This document shows positions 28,969 to 38,244 of a stretch of DNA of 64,000 nucleotides, in pieces. Positions within the stretch are counted from its first letter, which is position 1, and the number at the start of each line of letters is the position of its first letter. The DNA is taken from assembly GCF_003015185.1 (NCBI RefSeq), contig NZ_CP027860.1, forward strand, positions 2,418,001-2,482,000, given 5' to 3'. The stretch comes from Ahniella affigens (lineage in GTDB: Bacteria > Pseudomonadota > Gammaproteobacteria > Xanthomonadales > Ahniellaceae). The position numbers were made by a program, and so were the translations under genes. The notes under the pieces were generated by a model. That model saw nothing but the letters and a program-made list of their open reading frames with translations, was not told where the DNA came from and did no database searches.

Positions 28969-28994
28969 AACCCGCGCCTGTCGCGGGTTTTTTG
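28969..28994 (+). terminator. Terminator after tRNA-Asn
   Basis: Stem AACCCGCG/CGCGGGTT with a 5-base loop, running into seven T. Confidence 0.88.
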
Positions 28995-29152
28995 TTGCCC
29001 GGAACTCGATAAACCAGTCCGTATTGGCAGCCCGCTGTGTCTGCCCCGCCGCCAGCGCACGACCACACGACCACCACGCGCAGTATCCAGATTCCGGTTG
29101 TCCGATCGGCGTGACATCCGCCGATGCCAAACACGCATCGTTGATTGGGAGT

Positions 29153-29335
29153 GATGGTCGCACCGAAGGTGCGCCTATTCGCGCATCAAACTGTCAGCGA
29201 CGATGCGCGAGTCTCACGACGGCACCGTGTGGCAAGTAGCCCTCTCCCCAGCCCTCTCCCACTCGCGTGGGAGAGGGAGCGCTCCCTCCCCCGCGAGCGC
29301 GGGGGAGGGTCGGGGAGGGGGCTACTTGCGATCAG
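29153..29335 (-). repeat. Dispersed palindromic repeat, copy E2
   Basis: Inverted copy of the unit at 9256-9398: it begins TGGTCGCACCGAAGGTGCG and contains the CTCTCCCAC/GTGGGAGAG hairpin. A second, related hairpin (CTCCCCCGC/GCGGGGGAG) is added at about 29281-29310. The rest of 28995-29491 shows no gene; 29432-29460 holds another short palindrome with CCGGA/TCCGG arms. Confidence 0.7.
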
Positions 29336-29491
29336 GACGGGCATTAGTCGTAGATCTACTGAGTAAATAAATCAACGGGTTATCGTGTGTTTGATGAGAG
29401 CATCTGCCGTGTTCGCACAGCAACACCTACCTCACCCCGGATCAAGTCCGGAGTGACGAGAGGTGAACCTATGCGCAGCACTAACGGATCA

Positions 29492-32400
29492 TCACCGCCT
29501 GCAGCGTGGCGATCCGCGCGTCCAGATATCGGTCAGACCACCATCCAACGGATCGCGAAAATTCACGCCTTCGGTCAGTGGGTAACAGCCGACTGACCAG
29601 CCTACCGCCCCAAAATACTCCAACTCATCAGCGTTGTCGGCGTCGTTTGAGCTGACTTTCTGTTGGGCCTTGTTGGCCTTTGCCAAATCTTGGTTGGCAG
29701 AGGCGTAAATCGTTTGACAAAACGGCCCCACTACATCACTCGCGGTCTCGAAGTACGGATGCCGATGCGGGAACCCCGCGACGCTGCCGAAAAATGACGT
29801 GAGACCAGTGACCTTACAGTATTCTGTCTCACTCGAAAGCCCAGTTACTCCCAGACTGACGTTGCCGGCTTCACAATTGATGATGCCGCCTTGCTCGCGA
29901 TTCGAGCGTGGCATTGGCGACAGGTAGTTGATGATCTCTCTCTTGACGTCTTCAACCAGACAGGCATTCATCTCGAACGTGCGCTCAAAATTCCGCGGCT
30001 CGCAAAAGTCGCAGTCGCTGATCTTGTATTCGATATTCGACTGGCCCTTTTGCGTCAGCGCAAAACTGATATCTCCTGCCCCGCGCTCACTGCCTTCAAT
30101 TTTCCAGCCACCCTCGATGTTGTCGCCACAGATCTTTTCCAGACCGCTTTTGAACTTGATTTCCTTGGGTGCGGCACGGATGAAGGTGGTGAATTTACGG
30201 ATTGATTCGTCCTCGGAAGCGGCCTTGTTTGTGTTGCGTTTGATCAGGTGCCGCTTGGTCTCGATCTTCACGTCCTGATCCAGCTTGCTCAGATCACAGT
30301 AGAGCCGCACCTCTTTGTCGACTGGCGCCACCGTCGTGCCGCAGGAGCATGTCGCACTCGCGCGCACCATGTATCGTTCTGGCTTTTCATAGAGATTGCT
30401 GACGGAACGCCCTGTGTCCGACTTGCCATCGCCAAAGGTCCAGCTGATGGTCGGATCCTTGCAATCGCCGTCAATACTGGCCTTGAACTTCAGCTTCGTA
30501 CCTTTGCGATGAATTGGTTCGTCAATCGGATCGGGACTGCCATTGATCAGGACCGTCATCGTTGCCGTTCCGGCCCGTTCTATTCCTGAAACCTCGCACT
30601 GGTTGTCGCCGTCATTCGGCGGCGGTGGCGGCGGGCCGCCACCGCCCCATCCGGCCTTACTAATGCCCGATCCAGCATCGCTGACAATCCGCGAACCATC
30701 TTCGCTGACGGTGCCATAACCCATCGGAACAAACGCCGCCAGATCGTGATCCCACTGGAAGATCGGCAGGCTGCGGCCCGCTGCGAGGCCATCCGTATTG
30801 GGAATGGATACCTGGATCGGCGGGTCAAAACGCGTATTGGTAGGCTGGATCGTCCAACCAATTCCCGCGAACTGCCCGGCCAGTCCAGGCGGCACCATCG
30901 GGAGCCGGTCGGCATGCACGGCGCTAACCACCAACGGGCCGATCCGGCTGCCGTCCGGAAACGTCACACTGTTGGCTCGCACCAACATCTCAAAGCCCTC
31001 AAAGCCAGGCACCGTCAAACGGACATCCTCTGCGCCACCGACCAACACGGTGCGGCTCGTCTCCACCGGCGGCAGATAGATGGGATGCGGCAATCGATTG
31101 GCTTCGCCTTGAATCACGGCCGATTCAAAATGCAACGCCGGATACTCGAACTGCGATCCGCCGCGGGTGAACTGCACGTCTCGCCCATCGACAAACAGGT
31201 CGATCTTGCCGGCCGGTACCTGATCGCTGAATTGAAAGAAGCCAGAGGCGTCCGACAGCGTCGTCAGCGCCGTACGCCCGATGGATAGCCGGACACCTTC
31301 AATGGCGCTCCCGTCGTGATCCATGACGACACCCGACAACGCAGTCGCGGCGTCACGCCGAGCCAAAACCTCGAGTTGAAACCGGACATCGCCAAGCCTG
31401 CTGTCATCGTCACGCACAACGGCAGCGCTGATCAGCAAGGTCCCGGCATCAGCGCCCGTATCGGGACGGGCCGCCGCAATCCCGTTGCGATCGGTATGAG
31501 TGCGAATACGGCGCGCATCGGGCGTCACCACGCCACCGGGCGCGGACGTGGCACGGAACGATCCCGGGCCCGACACCACCTGGAATTCAACGGTCGCATC
31601 CGCAACCGGGTTGTCAGCGGCATCCAACACCTGCACCAGCAATGCTTCCAGGGGCGCGCTCAAGGTCGACACATACTGCGCCCCAGACGCGCCAAACAGA
31701 CCAATCTGATGCGCTTCCCCAACTTCCGCACTGGCCGTGAACACGACGACTTCCGCTTGATCGGGCCGCGACACTTGCACCATGTCGCTACCCGGGCGCG
31801 CATCTTGGCCCAAGCGCAACCAGACCTGCGCCAGTCCCGTCGCGTCGGTCTGAACACTCAGGTTGCGCGCCGGGGTGACACCGTCGGGACGATTGGGTTC
31901 GCTTCCCGATCGAATCGAACCGCTGCCACGAACAATGTCAAAGCGCACGGTCTCATTGGCCATGGGTTCACCCGTGTTGTCAACCGCCTGAACGGTCAAC
32001 GGCTGCGGCAATTCGGCACCAGCAAGCGCTTGCTGGCGATTCCCCGACACCTGCAGCAAGCGCTCGGCGCCCGCGCCACTACGAACGACTCGAATGTCCT
32101 GGCTCCGGCGATTGCCCAGTGCATCGATGGCGCTCACACGCAGTATGTTGGCGCCGACTTCGAGCGGCACATCGGTCGCCAGAAACCCGAGGTTACCGAC
32201 TTGCGCCACCACCACCGAGCCGTTGCTCAGGTTCAAGACCCGCGCTTCCGGGTGGGTGGTGCCCACACGCCCTTCGACGGCGTCGTTCGCGATACCGCGC
32301 ACGTCTACCGTCTGGGTCGACACCACCGCATCTTGCGCTGGCGCGGCGACGGTCAAGACCGGTGCGGTCTGATCGACATAGACGGTGATCTGTTGCGACA

Positions 32401-34009
32401 CGGCGCGACCAAAGGTATCGGTCGCGGTCGCACTGATCAGGTTAGTGCCCTCGTGCAAAAAAAAATTGGGAAAGCTGAACGACCGACCATCCGGCGACAG
32501 GGTCGCCTGTTGCTGGTTGATTTCCACGCGACTGACTGGCGCAGACGTGGAGCCCTGAATCAGAACGGGGCGTTGCACATCACCCGTCAGATTCGCTGCC
32601 GCACCGGGACCAGGTTGTTGCGGATTCACAGGTCCCAGGGTTTCCCAATCGCGAGGCGTATCGATCTGCACGGTCGGTGCCGGCGTCAGCGTGACCTGAA
32701 TCTGCTCTGTTCTGACCACGCCATTCCGGAACTGGACCCGGACCGTGATCTGGTTCGCCCCGGGACTCAACGCGACGGTGTCCAAGTAGTGATAGCGATA
32801 CGCGGGTGGCTTGACCGACCGGTCCAATTCCACCAGCGCGCCTTCGCCATTGATCGTCACATCCTCCACCACGCGGCCATCTTCGAATGCGCGCACCCGC
32901 ACTTCGAGCGTTGCACTCGAGACGACTGCGTTGTCTTGCGGCGAGAGAATTTCAAACTGCTGATCGCGTTCGATATCGATCGTGAAACAGCGCGACAGCA
33001 CGGTCCGCAGCGCTTTCGTGTTGCGGGCTTCAAAACTAAAGCAGTGGTTTCTGAGCGGCCCTTCCGGCACCAGATACGTCAGAACCAAGCTGCCGTCCGG
33101 GCGCGTCTCGACGTTCGGCTCGGGCACCGGCTCGCCATCAACCGACAACGAATAGTCGGCCATCGGGTGACTGCCAGCGTTGAAATGAACGCGAATCAGC
33201 GGCGGCGTGCCAAACGGGATCAGGGCATCATCACTGGCCGGCTCGACACTCAGCAGTTGCGGTGCACCGCCAACCTGGAACCAAATCGCGTTGTACCCCA
33301 AGCCTGGATTGCCGGCCCGATCAAAAACCTCTACGTCAACAAAGTAGCGGTCGTCCGCCAACGGCGCCGCGGGCGTGAACGAGATACTCGAATCCGTTCT
33401 CGTCGCGAGGTCGGTGACATCGGTGTCCTCACTGTAGTTGCCGCCCAGAATGTAGAGACGCGTTCGGTCCGGGTCGATACCAGACCCAAGATCAGAGAAT
33501 TGAATGGTGATGTCTGGCCTCGCGCCAGGGGGCAAGGTCGACTCGTCCAGCGGACTCCGGGCGACTTGGGGCGCGGTAGCAGTCAGGAAATTCCAGCTGT
33601 GCTGATTCGACCCCGCCTCAACCCGCACGAACTGCCGACCTTCTGGATAGGCCGTACCGGGCACATACCGAATGCCCGAGCTCTGAATGTCCGCCTGCGC
33701 GGTCACGTCGATCTCATTGACGAACAGCCGCACGTCACCGGTTGTGATCGCACCAGGGACAAACTGCACCGAAATTTCGGGAATCGCGTCGTGCTTCAAC
33801 TGATCCGCATCGGTCGGCCGGGCCGTTTCCGCAAGAATCGCACTCGCGGACTCGTTCTCGAATCCGGAGCGGAACACGGCATCGGGCGCCACCAGTTTGG
33901 GCACCGGAACGGTGACCGGTACGTCGCTTTCGACCAACCCATGGGCCCATGCCCCCGAAACGGTCGCAAACACCAAGACCACACCAACCACAAGCCGCCT
34001 ACTCAACAT
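29492..34009 (-). CDS. Giant Ig-like repeat surface protein
   Basis: 1505 residues with a signal peptide (cleavage after GAWA, residue ~22) and GGAAGGG before the ATG. The body is a string of bacterial Ig-like domains: Big-type units at about 90-600, two invasin/Big_1-like units (about 650-870), a carboxypeptidase regulatory-like unit (SGVVMDHDGSAIEGVRLSIG), then a Gly/Pro linker (GGGGPPPPPPNDG) and a PKD-like domain (SWTFGDGKSDTG). The last ~200 residues differ: Cys-rich, with VAGFPHRHPYFETASD, which resembles the H.HP...SD core of DUF4329-like domains. VFRSGFE near residue 45 recalls the GFE tag seen at the C-termini of secreted Lysobacterales proteins. It is probably exported and surface- or periplasm-exposed. 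Confidence 0.8.
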   Translation of the reverse strand: MLSRRLVVGVVLVFATVSGAWAHGLVESDVPVTVPVPKLVAPDAVFRSGFENESASAILAETARPTDADQLKHDAIPEISVQFVPGAITTGDVRLFVNEIDVTAQADIQSSGIRYVPGTAYPEGRQFVRVEAGSNQHSWNFLTATAPQVARSPLDESTLPPGARPDITIQFSDLGSGIDPDRTRLYILGGNYSEDTDVTDLATRTDSSISFTPAAPLADDRYFVDVEVFDRAGNPGLGYNAIWFQVGGAPQLLSVEPASDDALIPFGTPPLIRVHFNAGSHPMADYSLSVDGEPVPEPNVETRPDGSLVLTYLVPEGPLRNHCFSFEARNTKALRTVLSRCFTIDIERDQQFEILSPQDNAVVSSATLEVRVRAFEDGRVVEDVTINGEGALVELDRSVKPPAYRYHYLDTVALSPGANQITVRVQFRNGVVRTEQIQVTLTPAPTVQIDTPRDWETLGPVNPQQPGPGAAANLTGDVQRPVLIQGSTSAPVSRVEINQQQATLSPDGRSFSFPNFFLHEGTNLISATATDTFGRAVSQQITVYVDQTAPVLTVAAPAQDAVVSTQTVDVRGIANDAVEGRVGTTHPEARVLNLSNGSVVVAQVGNLGFLATDVPLEVGANILRVSAIDALGNRRSQDIRVVRSGAGAERLLQVSGNRQQALAGAELPQPLTVQAVDNTGEPMANETVRFDIVRGSGSIRSGSEPNRPDGVTPARNLSVQTDATGLAQVWLRLGQDARPGSDMVQVSRPDQAEVVVFTASAEVGEAHQIGLFGASGAQYVSTLSAPLEALLVQVLDAADNPVADATVEFQVVSGPGSFRATSAPGGVVTPDARRIRTHTDRNGIAAARPDTGADAGTLLISAAVVRDDDSRLGDVRFQLEVLARRDAATALSGVVMDHDGSAIEGVRLSIGRTALTTLSDASGFFQFSDQVPAGKIDLFVDGRDVQFTRGGSQFEYPALHFESAVIQGEANRLPHPIYLPPVETSRTVLVGGAEDVRLTVPGFEGFEMLVRANSVTFPDGSRIGPLVVSAVHADRLPMVPPGLAGQFAGIGWTIQPTNTRFDPPIQVSIPNTDGLAAGRSLPIFQWDHDLAAFVPMGYGTVSEDGSRIVSDAGSGISKAGWGGGGPPPPPPNDGDNQCEVSGIERAGTATMTVLINGSPDPIDEPIHRKGTKLKFKASIDGDCKDPTISWTFGDGKSDTGRSVSNLYEKPERYMVRASATCSCGTTVAPVDKEVRLYCDLSKLDQDVKIETKRHLIKRNTNKAASEDESIRKFTTFIRAAPKEIKFKSGLEKICGDNIEGGWKIEGSERGAGDISFALTQKGQSNIEYKISDCDFCEPRNFERTFEMNACLVEDVKREIINYLSPMPRSNREQGGIINCEAGNVSLGVTGLSSETEYCKVTGLTSFFGSVAGFPHRHPYFETASDVVGPFCQTIYASANQDLAKANKAQQKVSSNDADNADELEYFGAVGWSVGCYPLTEGVNFRDPLDGGLTDIWTRGSPRCRR

Positions 34010-34291
34010 GAATTGCCCTTCCGTGATCCAAACGCGCTATCAACAAAATCTGTCCTGAATCCACCAAGACTGGACATCGAACTTGAGCGTTCAGCCTGAC
34101 ATTCCGACCGGCAGCTGACAATGGTACGCGTAAAATCACAGGTTATCCGATCAAGCCACAAGCGGCCCCCGATCAAACTCATACGTGCGCCTTGCCTCGA
34201 CCAGATCGCCAGACTACCGGTGTCATCTTGCCATTTCTGAGCGCCCCATCAAATTCTCGCGTGCGTTCTATCCCTTTGAATAGTTTCAAGG

Positions 34292-34320
34292 TTGAGTGTG
34301 ACCGGACAGTCACGTAACAT
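34292..34320 (+). promoter_or_regulatory. Promoter with dyad in the spacer
   Basis: TTGAGT (34292-34297), 17 bases, TAACAT (34315-34320), 31 bases ahead of the lipoprotein ATG. The spacer contains the inverted repeat GTGAC-N6-GTCAC (34298-34313), a candidate operator. A second dyad TTGAA-TAGT-TTCAA lies upstream at about 34276-34289. The rest of 34010-34351 holds nothing else. Confidence 0.5.
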
Positions 34321-34351
34321 CTAGTGAAGATTGAGTCTGGGGAGACGCAGA

Positions 34352-36373
34352 ATGAACAGGCTTGCAAAGCGGTTGCTGATCAGTGCCCCGATCGCGGTGC
34401 TGGCTGCCTGCAGTGGCAGTGGCAATTCACCCGATCCGGTGGGTACGGCGCCACCGCCTACCCCAGTGGAGTGCACCGGCCAGTGCGCCAACGCGGGCAC
34501 CTTTCTGACGGTCGCCGATGTCCAAAAGATCATCGCTCAGGCCGTCAATGAGGCCGGCGCGCAGAATGCACCCGCCACGATTGCGGTGGTGGATCGCGTC
34601 GGCAACGTGCTCGGCGTGTACCGCATGAACGGCGCCCGCACGCAGGTGACGATCAGCTCTGGCCGCGGCGTTCAAGGCGGCCTCGAAGGCGTCAGCATCA
34701 TCCCAAGTGAGCTGGCGGCGATCTCGAAGGCCGTCACCGGCGCGTTCCTGTCATCCGAAGGCAATGCGTTCTCAACCCGCACCGCCAGCCAGATCGTGCA
34801 GGAGCACTTCAACCCCGGCGAATCGGGCGGCCCAAGCGGCCCCTTGTTTGGCGTGCAGTTCTCGCAATTGCTGTGCTCCGATCTGATCAACCTCCCCGCC
34901 CCGGTGCTGGCTGGCGTGCTGCCCCCTGGCGCGGCAACGACCATTGGCCCGAAAACCTCGCCACTCGGTTTGTCGGCCGATCCGGGCGGCTTTCCGCTCT
35001 ACAAGAACGGCACGCCAGTCGGCGGTATCGGCGTTGCGGCAGACGACACCTACGGCCTCGACCGCAACATCAGCGACTTCGATCGCAATGCCGACGAATA
35101 CATCGCGTGGGCCGGCACGTTTGGCTTTTCGGCACCACAAGATCGCCGCGGTGATCGCATCACGGCGGATGGCAAGACGTTCCGCTTTACCGACGTTGAG
35201 TTCTCCGACCTCGGCCGCGACCCGAGCACTGCACCGGGATTCAGCGGCCTGACCGGCGGTAGCCTGCTCAGCCTGTTCGCGTTCACGAATGGCGCAACGA
35301 TTGTGCCGGGTACCGCGTTTGGCACAGCGGCGTCCGGCATTGCGCCGGCCACGACCGAATACGCTGGGCTCGACGCATTTGTGCTCGTCGATGATCAGGG
35401 CCAACCGCGTTATGCCCCGCGTAGTTCCGGTGTGGCGCAAGGCCTGACCACTGCGGAAGTGCGGCGAATCGTGCAGGAGGCGCTGACGGTCGCGAACCGC
35501 GCGCGCGCACAAATTCGCCGCCCGACCAATTCGCAGGCACGTGTGTCGATTACCGTCGTCGATACCAGCGGCACCGTGCTCGCGCTCGCCCGCACCCGCG
35601 ACGCCCCGATTTTCGGTCTGGATGTAGCGCTGCAGAAGGCGCGCACCGCCAGCTTCATGAGTTTGTCGACCGCCGCCCAGCAGCTCAGCGCGTTACCGCC
35701 AGTGGTGTATCTCTCGCCCACCGGAGCGGCACAACCCGGCTTCTCGATCGCAACGGCCTATGTCGCGCCCACGCGTTCATTCTTCGGCCGAACGGACTTT
35801 CTGGGCGGCGACGGCGCCCCTGCCAGTGCCTCTGGCCCCTTCGCGATCAGCGCCCGCGCGGTGGGCAATATCGCGCGCCCGTTCTTCCCAGATGGCTTGG
35901 ATGGCACGAACAACGGCCCGTTCAGCAAGCCGTTCCCGGCTTGGAGCCCGTTCACCGATGGCCTGCAGTTGGATCTCGCGTACAACCAGATCACACAGAT
36001 TCTGACCGCTTACCTCACCGCCAACGCGAATCCCATTCTCGAACTCCGCCCCGAAGGCACCAATCTCGGCTGTACGCGCTTGGCCTCGGTCAAGAACGGC
36101 ATCCAGATCTTCCCTGGTGGCGTGCCGATCTATCGCGGCGATGTGCTCATCGGCGCTATCGGTGTGTCCGGTGATGGTGTGGACCAGGACGACATGATCG
36201 CCTTTCTCGGCCTGCACAACGCTGCCACCGCGCTGAACAGCGGATTCGGCAACGCGCCACCCGGCATTCGCGCCGACTTGCTCGTGCCCGACAACACACG
36301 CCTCCGCTATGTGCAATGTCCGCAGGCGCCATTCTTGAATTCGACCGAGCAAAACGTCTGCGAGGGTAAGTGA
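34352..36373 (+). CDS. Lipoprotein with two GlcG/HbpS-like domains
   Basis: 673 residues from ATG 34352 behind GGGGAG. The lipobox LAAC ends at Cys20. Two regions match GlcG/HbpS (DUF336) domains: from about 55 (VADVQKIIAQAVNEAG, then IAVVDRVGNVLGVYRM) and from about 368 (TAEVRRIVQEALTVANRARAQ, then ITVVDTSGTVLALAR, LDVALQKARTASFMS). HbpS-type proteins bind heme, and the next two genes encode a barrel and a ten-heme cytochrome, so a heme-related or redox-sensing role on the membrane is inferred. The stop is one base from the next ATG. Confidence 0.78.
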   Translation: MNRLAKRLLISAPIAVLAACSGSGNSPDPVGTAPPPTPVECTGQCANAGTFLTVADVQKIIAQAVNEAGAQNAPATIAVVDRVGNVLGVYRMNGARTQVTISSGRGVQGGLEGVSIIPSELAAISKAVTGAFLSSEGNAFSTRTASQIVQEHFNPGESGGPSGPLFGVQFSQLLCSDLINLPAPVLAGVLPPGAATTIGPKTSPLGLSADPGGFPLYKNGTPVGGIGVAADDTYGLDRNISDFDRNADEYIAWAGTFGFSAPQDRRGDRITADGKTFRFTDVEFSDLGRDPSTAPGFSGLTGGSLLSLFAFTNGATIVPGTAFGTAASGIAPATTEYAGLDAFVLVDDQGQPRYAPRSSGVAQGLTTAEVRRIVQEALTVANRARAQIRRPTNSQARVSITVVDTSGTVLALARTRDAPIFGLDVALQKARTASFMSLSTAAQQLSALPPVVYLSPTGAAQPGFSIATAYVAPTRSFFGRTDFLGGDGAPASASGPFAISARAVGNIARPFFPDGLDGTNNGPFSKPFPAWSPFTDGLQLDLAYNQITQILTAYLTANANPILELRPEGTNLGCTRLASVKNGIQIFPGGVPIYRGDVLIGAIGVSGDGVDQDDMIAFLGLHNAATALNSGFGNAPPGIRADLLVPDNTRLRYVQCPQAPFLNSTEQNVCEGK

Positions 36374-36374
36374 T

Positions 36375-38234
36375 ATGCGTCCGATCTCCACGTTCCGCTC
36401 GCGCCACACCCGTGGCACACCCCGCTGGTCCAAACTCAGTCAGCATGTGGCATTTGGTCTACTGCTGGCCATTGGCGCTGGCAGCAGCCAAGCCATTCCG
36501 ATTGACGACGGCATGGTCAGTTTTGACTTGATCTCGGTGATCGGGCTCGCTGGGCCTTACGATCCTTATGCTTCCGGCATTCCACGCCGTCGTCCGGGTC
36601 ACCCCGCACCCGAGAAGCCGGACTTTCCCGATCGCAACGATGGTGCGATTGAGCCTGCGCCGGCCGATGTCATCGGCGAGTTCGTGCCCGTGCCCGATCG
36701 TTGGCGCATCATGGAAACGCTCGGCGTGAAGTACCCCTGGTACGACCCGTACAACAACAACGTGTATAAGGGCGACAAACCGATTCATGGCGAAGACTGG
36801 TTCCTGAGCCTGATCGGCATCGCCGATACGGTGATCGAGCCGCGCTCGATTCCGGCCCCCACCGGCATCATCTCGTCCGACGACCCGGCGCAAAACGACA
36901 TCTTCTCCGGCATCGATCAAACGATCTTCTCGCAGACCGTGCTCGCCGGCATCGTCTATTACAAAGGCAACACCACGTTCAAGCCGCCAGAATACGAATA
37001 TCGCTTGACGCTTGCTGCAAACTACAACCGCGTCGATGTCGACGACGTCCGCATATTGCAGATCGACCCACGCCTGGGCGACACGCGTGACGATGGCTTC
37101 TTGGCGGTGCAGGAACTCTTTGTTGATAAGCATCTGCGCGACGTCTCCGATCGCTACGATTTCGATGCCGTGCGCTTTGGCATCCAACCCTTCTCGACCG
37201 ACTTCCGCGGGTTCCTGTTTCAAGACCTGCAGTTTGGCGCGCGCCTCTTTGGCAACCGCGACAACAACTTGTGGCAGTACAACCTCGCGTGGTTCCGCCG
37301 CATCGAGAAGGACACGAACTCAGGCCTCAACGACATCGGCGAAGGCCTGCGCGATGACGACATCTTCATCGCAAACGTCTATCACCAGGACTGGCCCGTC
37401 AAAGGCTTCACGTCGCAAGCGACCATCGTCCACAACCGCAATCGCGAAGATGAGTTCTTCTTCGATGAGAATGGCTTTCTCGCGCGCCCCTCGTCGCTCG
37501 GCACCGAAATGCCGCGCGAGTATGACGTCACCTATGTCGGCCTGAACGGCGATGGCCACTTCGGCCGGATCAACCTGACCGCGTCGGGCTACTTCGCGTT
37601 CGGCGACAACGACAACACGTTCACCGGTCGCGACAGCGACATTCAAGCCGGCTTCCTCGCTGCCGAAGCCTCCATGGACTTCGACTGGATCCGCTATCGC
37701 GCCTCCATTGCGTATGCGAGTGGCGACGACAACCCATTCGACGACAAATCGCAAGGCTACGACGCGATCTTCGAAAATCCGATCTTCGCCGGCGCCGACA
37801 CGAGTTACTGGATCCGCCAGAACATCCCGCTGATTGGCGGCGGTGGCGTCGCACTCGCCGGCCGCAACTCGTTGTTGCCGTCACTGCGCTCCTCGCGCGA
37901 ACTCGGCCAATCGAATTTCGAGAACCCCGGTTTGCATCTCGTCGGCCTCGGTGCCGATTTCGACATCACCCCCGAGTCCCGCGTCAGCGTGAACGTCAAC
38001 GAACTCTGGTTCGATGACAGCGCCGTGCTCGAAGTCGCGCGCAACCAAAGCCCGATCGACGAACACATCGGCACCGATCTCTCGCTCGCCTACATCTGGC
38101 GCCCGTACGCCACGCAAAACATCGTGCTCCGCCTGTCCGGCGCCCTGCTCTTTCCGGGCGACGGCATGAAAGATCTCTACGGCGACGACGACACGTACTA
38201 CACCGTACTCGGCAATTTCATCTTCAGCTACTGA
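36375..38234 (+). CDS. Outer-membrane beta-barrel protein
   Basis: 619 residues. An N-terminal signal peptide (hydrophobic ~24-40, cleavage near SSQA) is followed by a Pro/Asp-rich ~150-residue region and then repeated amphipathic strands to the C-terminal VLGNFIFSY, an aromatic end typical of barrels. It is one base from the lipoprotein stop and ten bases from the cytochrome frame. The layout recalls barrel-cytochrome conduits for electron transfer across the outer membrane, without sequence likeness to MtrB that I can see. It may instead be a DUF1302-like barrel. Confidence 0.72.
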   Translation: MRPISTFRSRHTRGTPRWSKLSQHVAFGLLLAIGAGSSQAIPIDDGMVSFDLISVIGLAGPYDPYASGIPRRRPGHPAPEKPDFPDRNDGAIEPAPADVIGEFVPVPDRWRIMETLGVKYPWYDPYNNNVYKGDKPIHGEDWFLSLIGIADTVIEPRSIPAPTGIISSDDPAQNDIFSGIDQTIFSQTVLAGIVYYKGNTTFKPPEYEYRLTLAANYNRVDVDDVRILQIDPRLGDTRDDGFLAVQELFVDKHLRDVSDRYDFDAVRFGIQPFSTDFRGFLFQDLQFGARLFGNRDNNLWQYNLAWFRRIEKDTNSGLNDIGEGLRDDDIFIANVYHQDWPVKGFTSQATIVHNRNREDEFFFDENGFLARPSSLGTEMPREYDVTYVGLNGDGHFGRINLTASGYFAFGDNDNTFTGRDSDIQAGFLAAEASMDFDWIRYRASIAYASGDDNPFDDKSQGYDAIFENPIFAGADTSYWIRQNIPLIGGGGVALAGRNSLLPSLRSSRELGQSNFENPGLHLVGLGADFDITPESRVSVNVNELWFDDSAVLEVARNQSPIDEHIGTDLSLAYIWRPYATQNIVLRLSGALLFPGDGMKDLYGDDDTYYTVLGNFIFSY

Positions 38235-38244
38235 GGACACCCCC

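Noticed and set aside
31316-34099. 927-codon open frame on the forward strand
   Set aside because: It is the mirror of the Ig-like giant protein: Arg/His-rich, low-complexity composition from high GC, and no domain.
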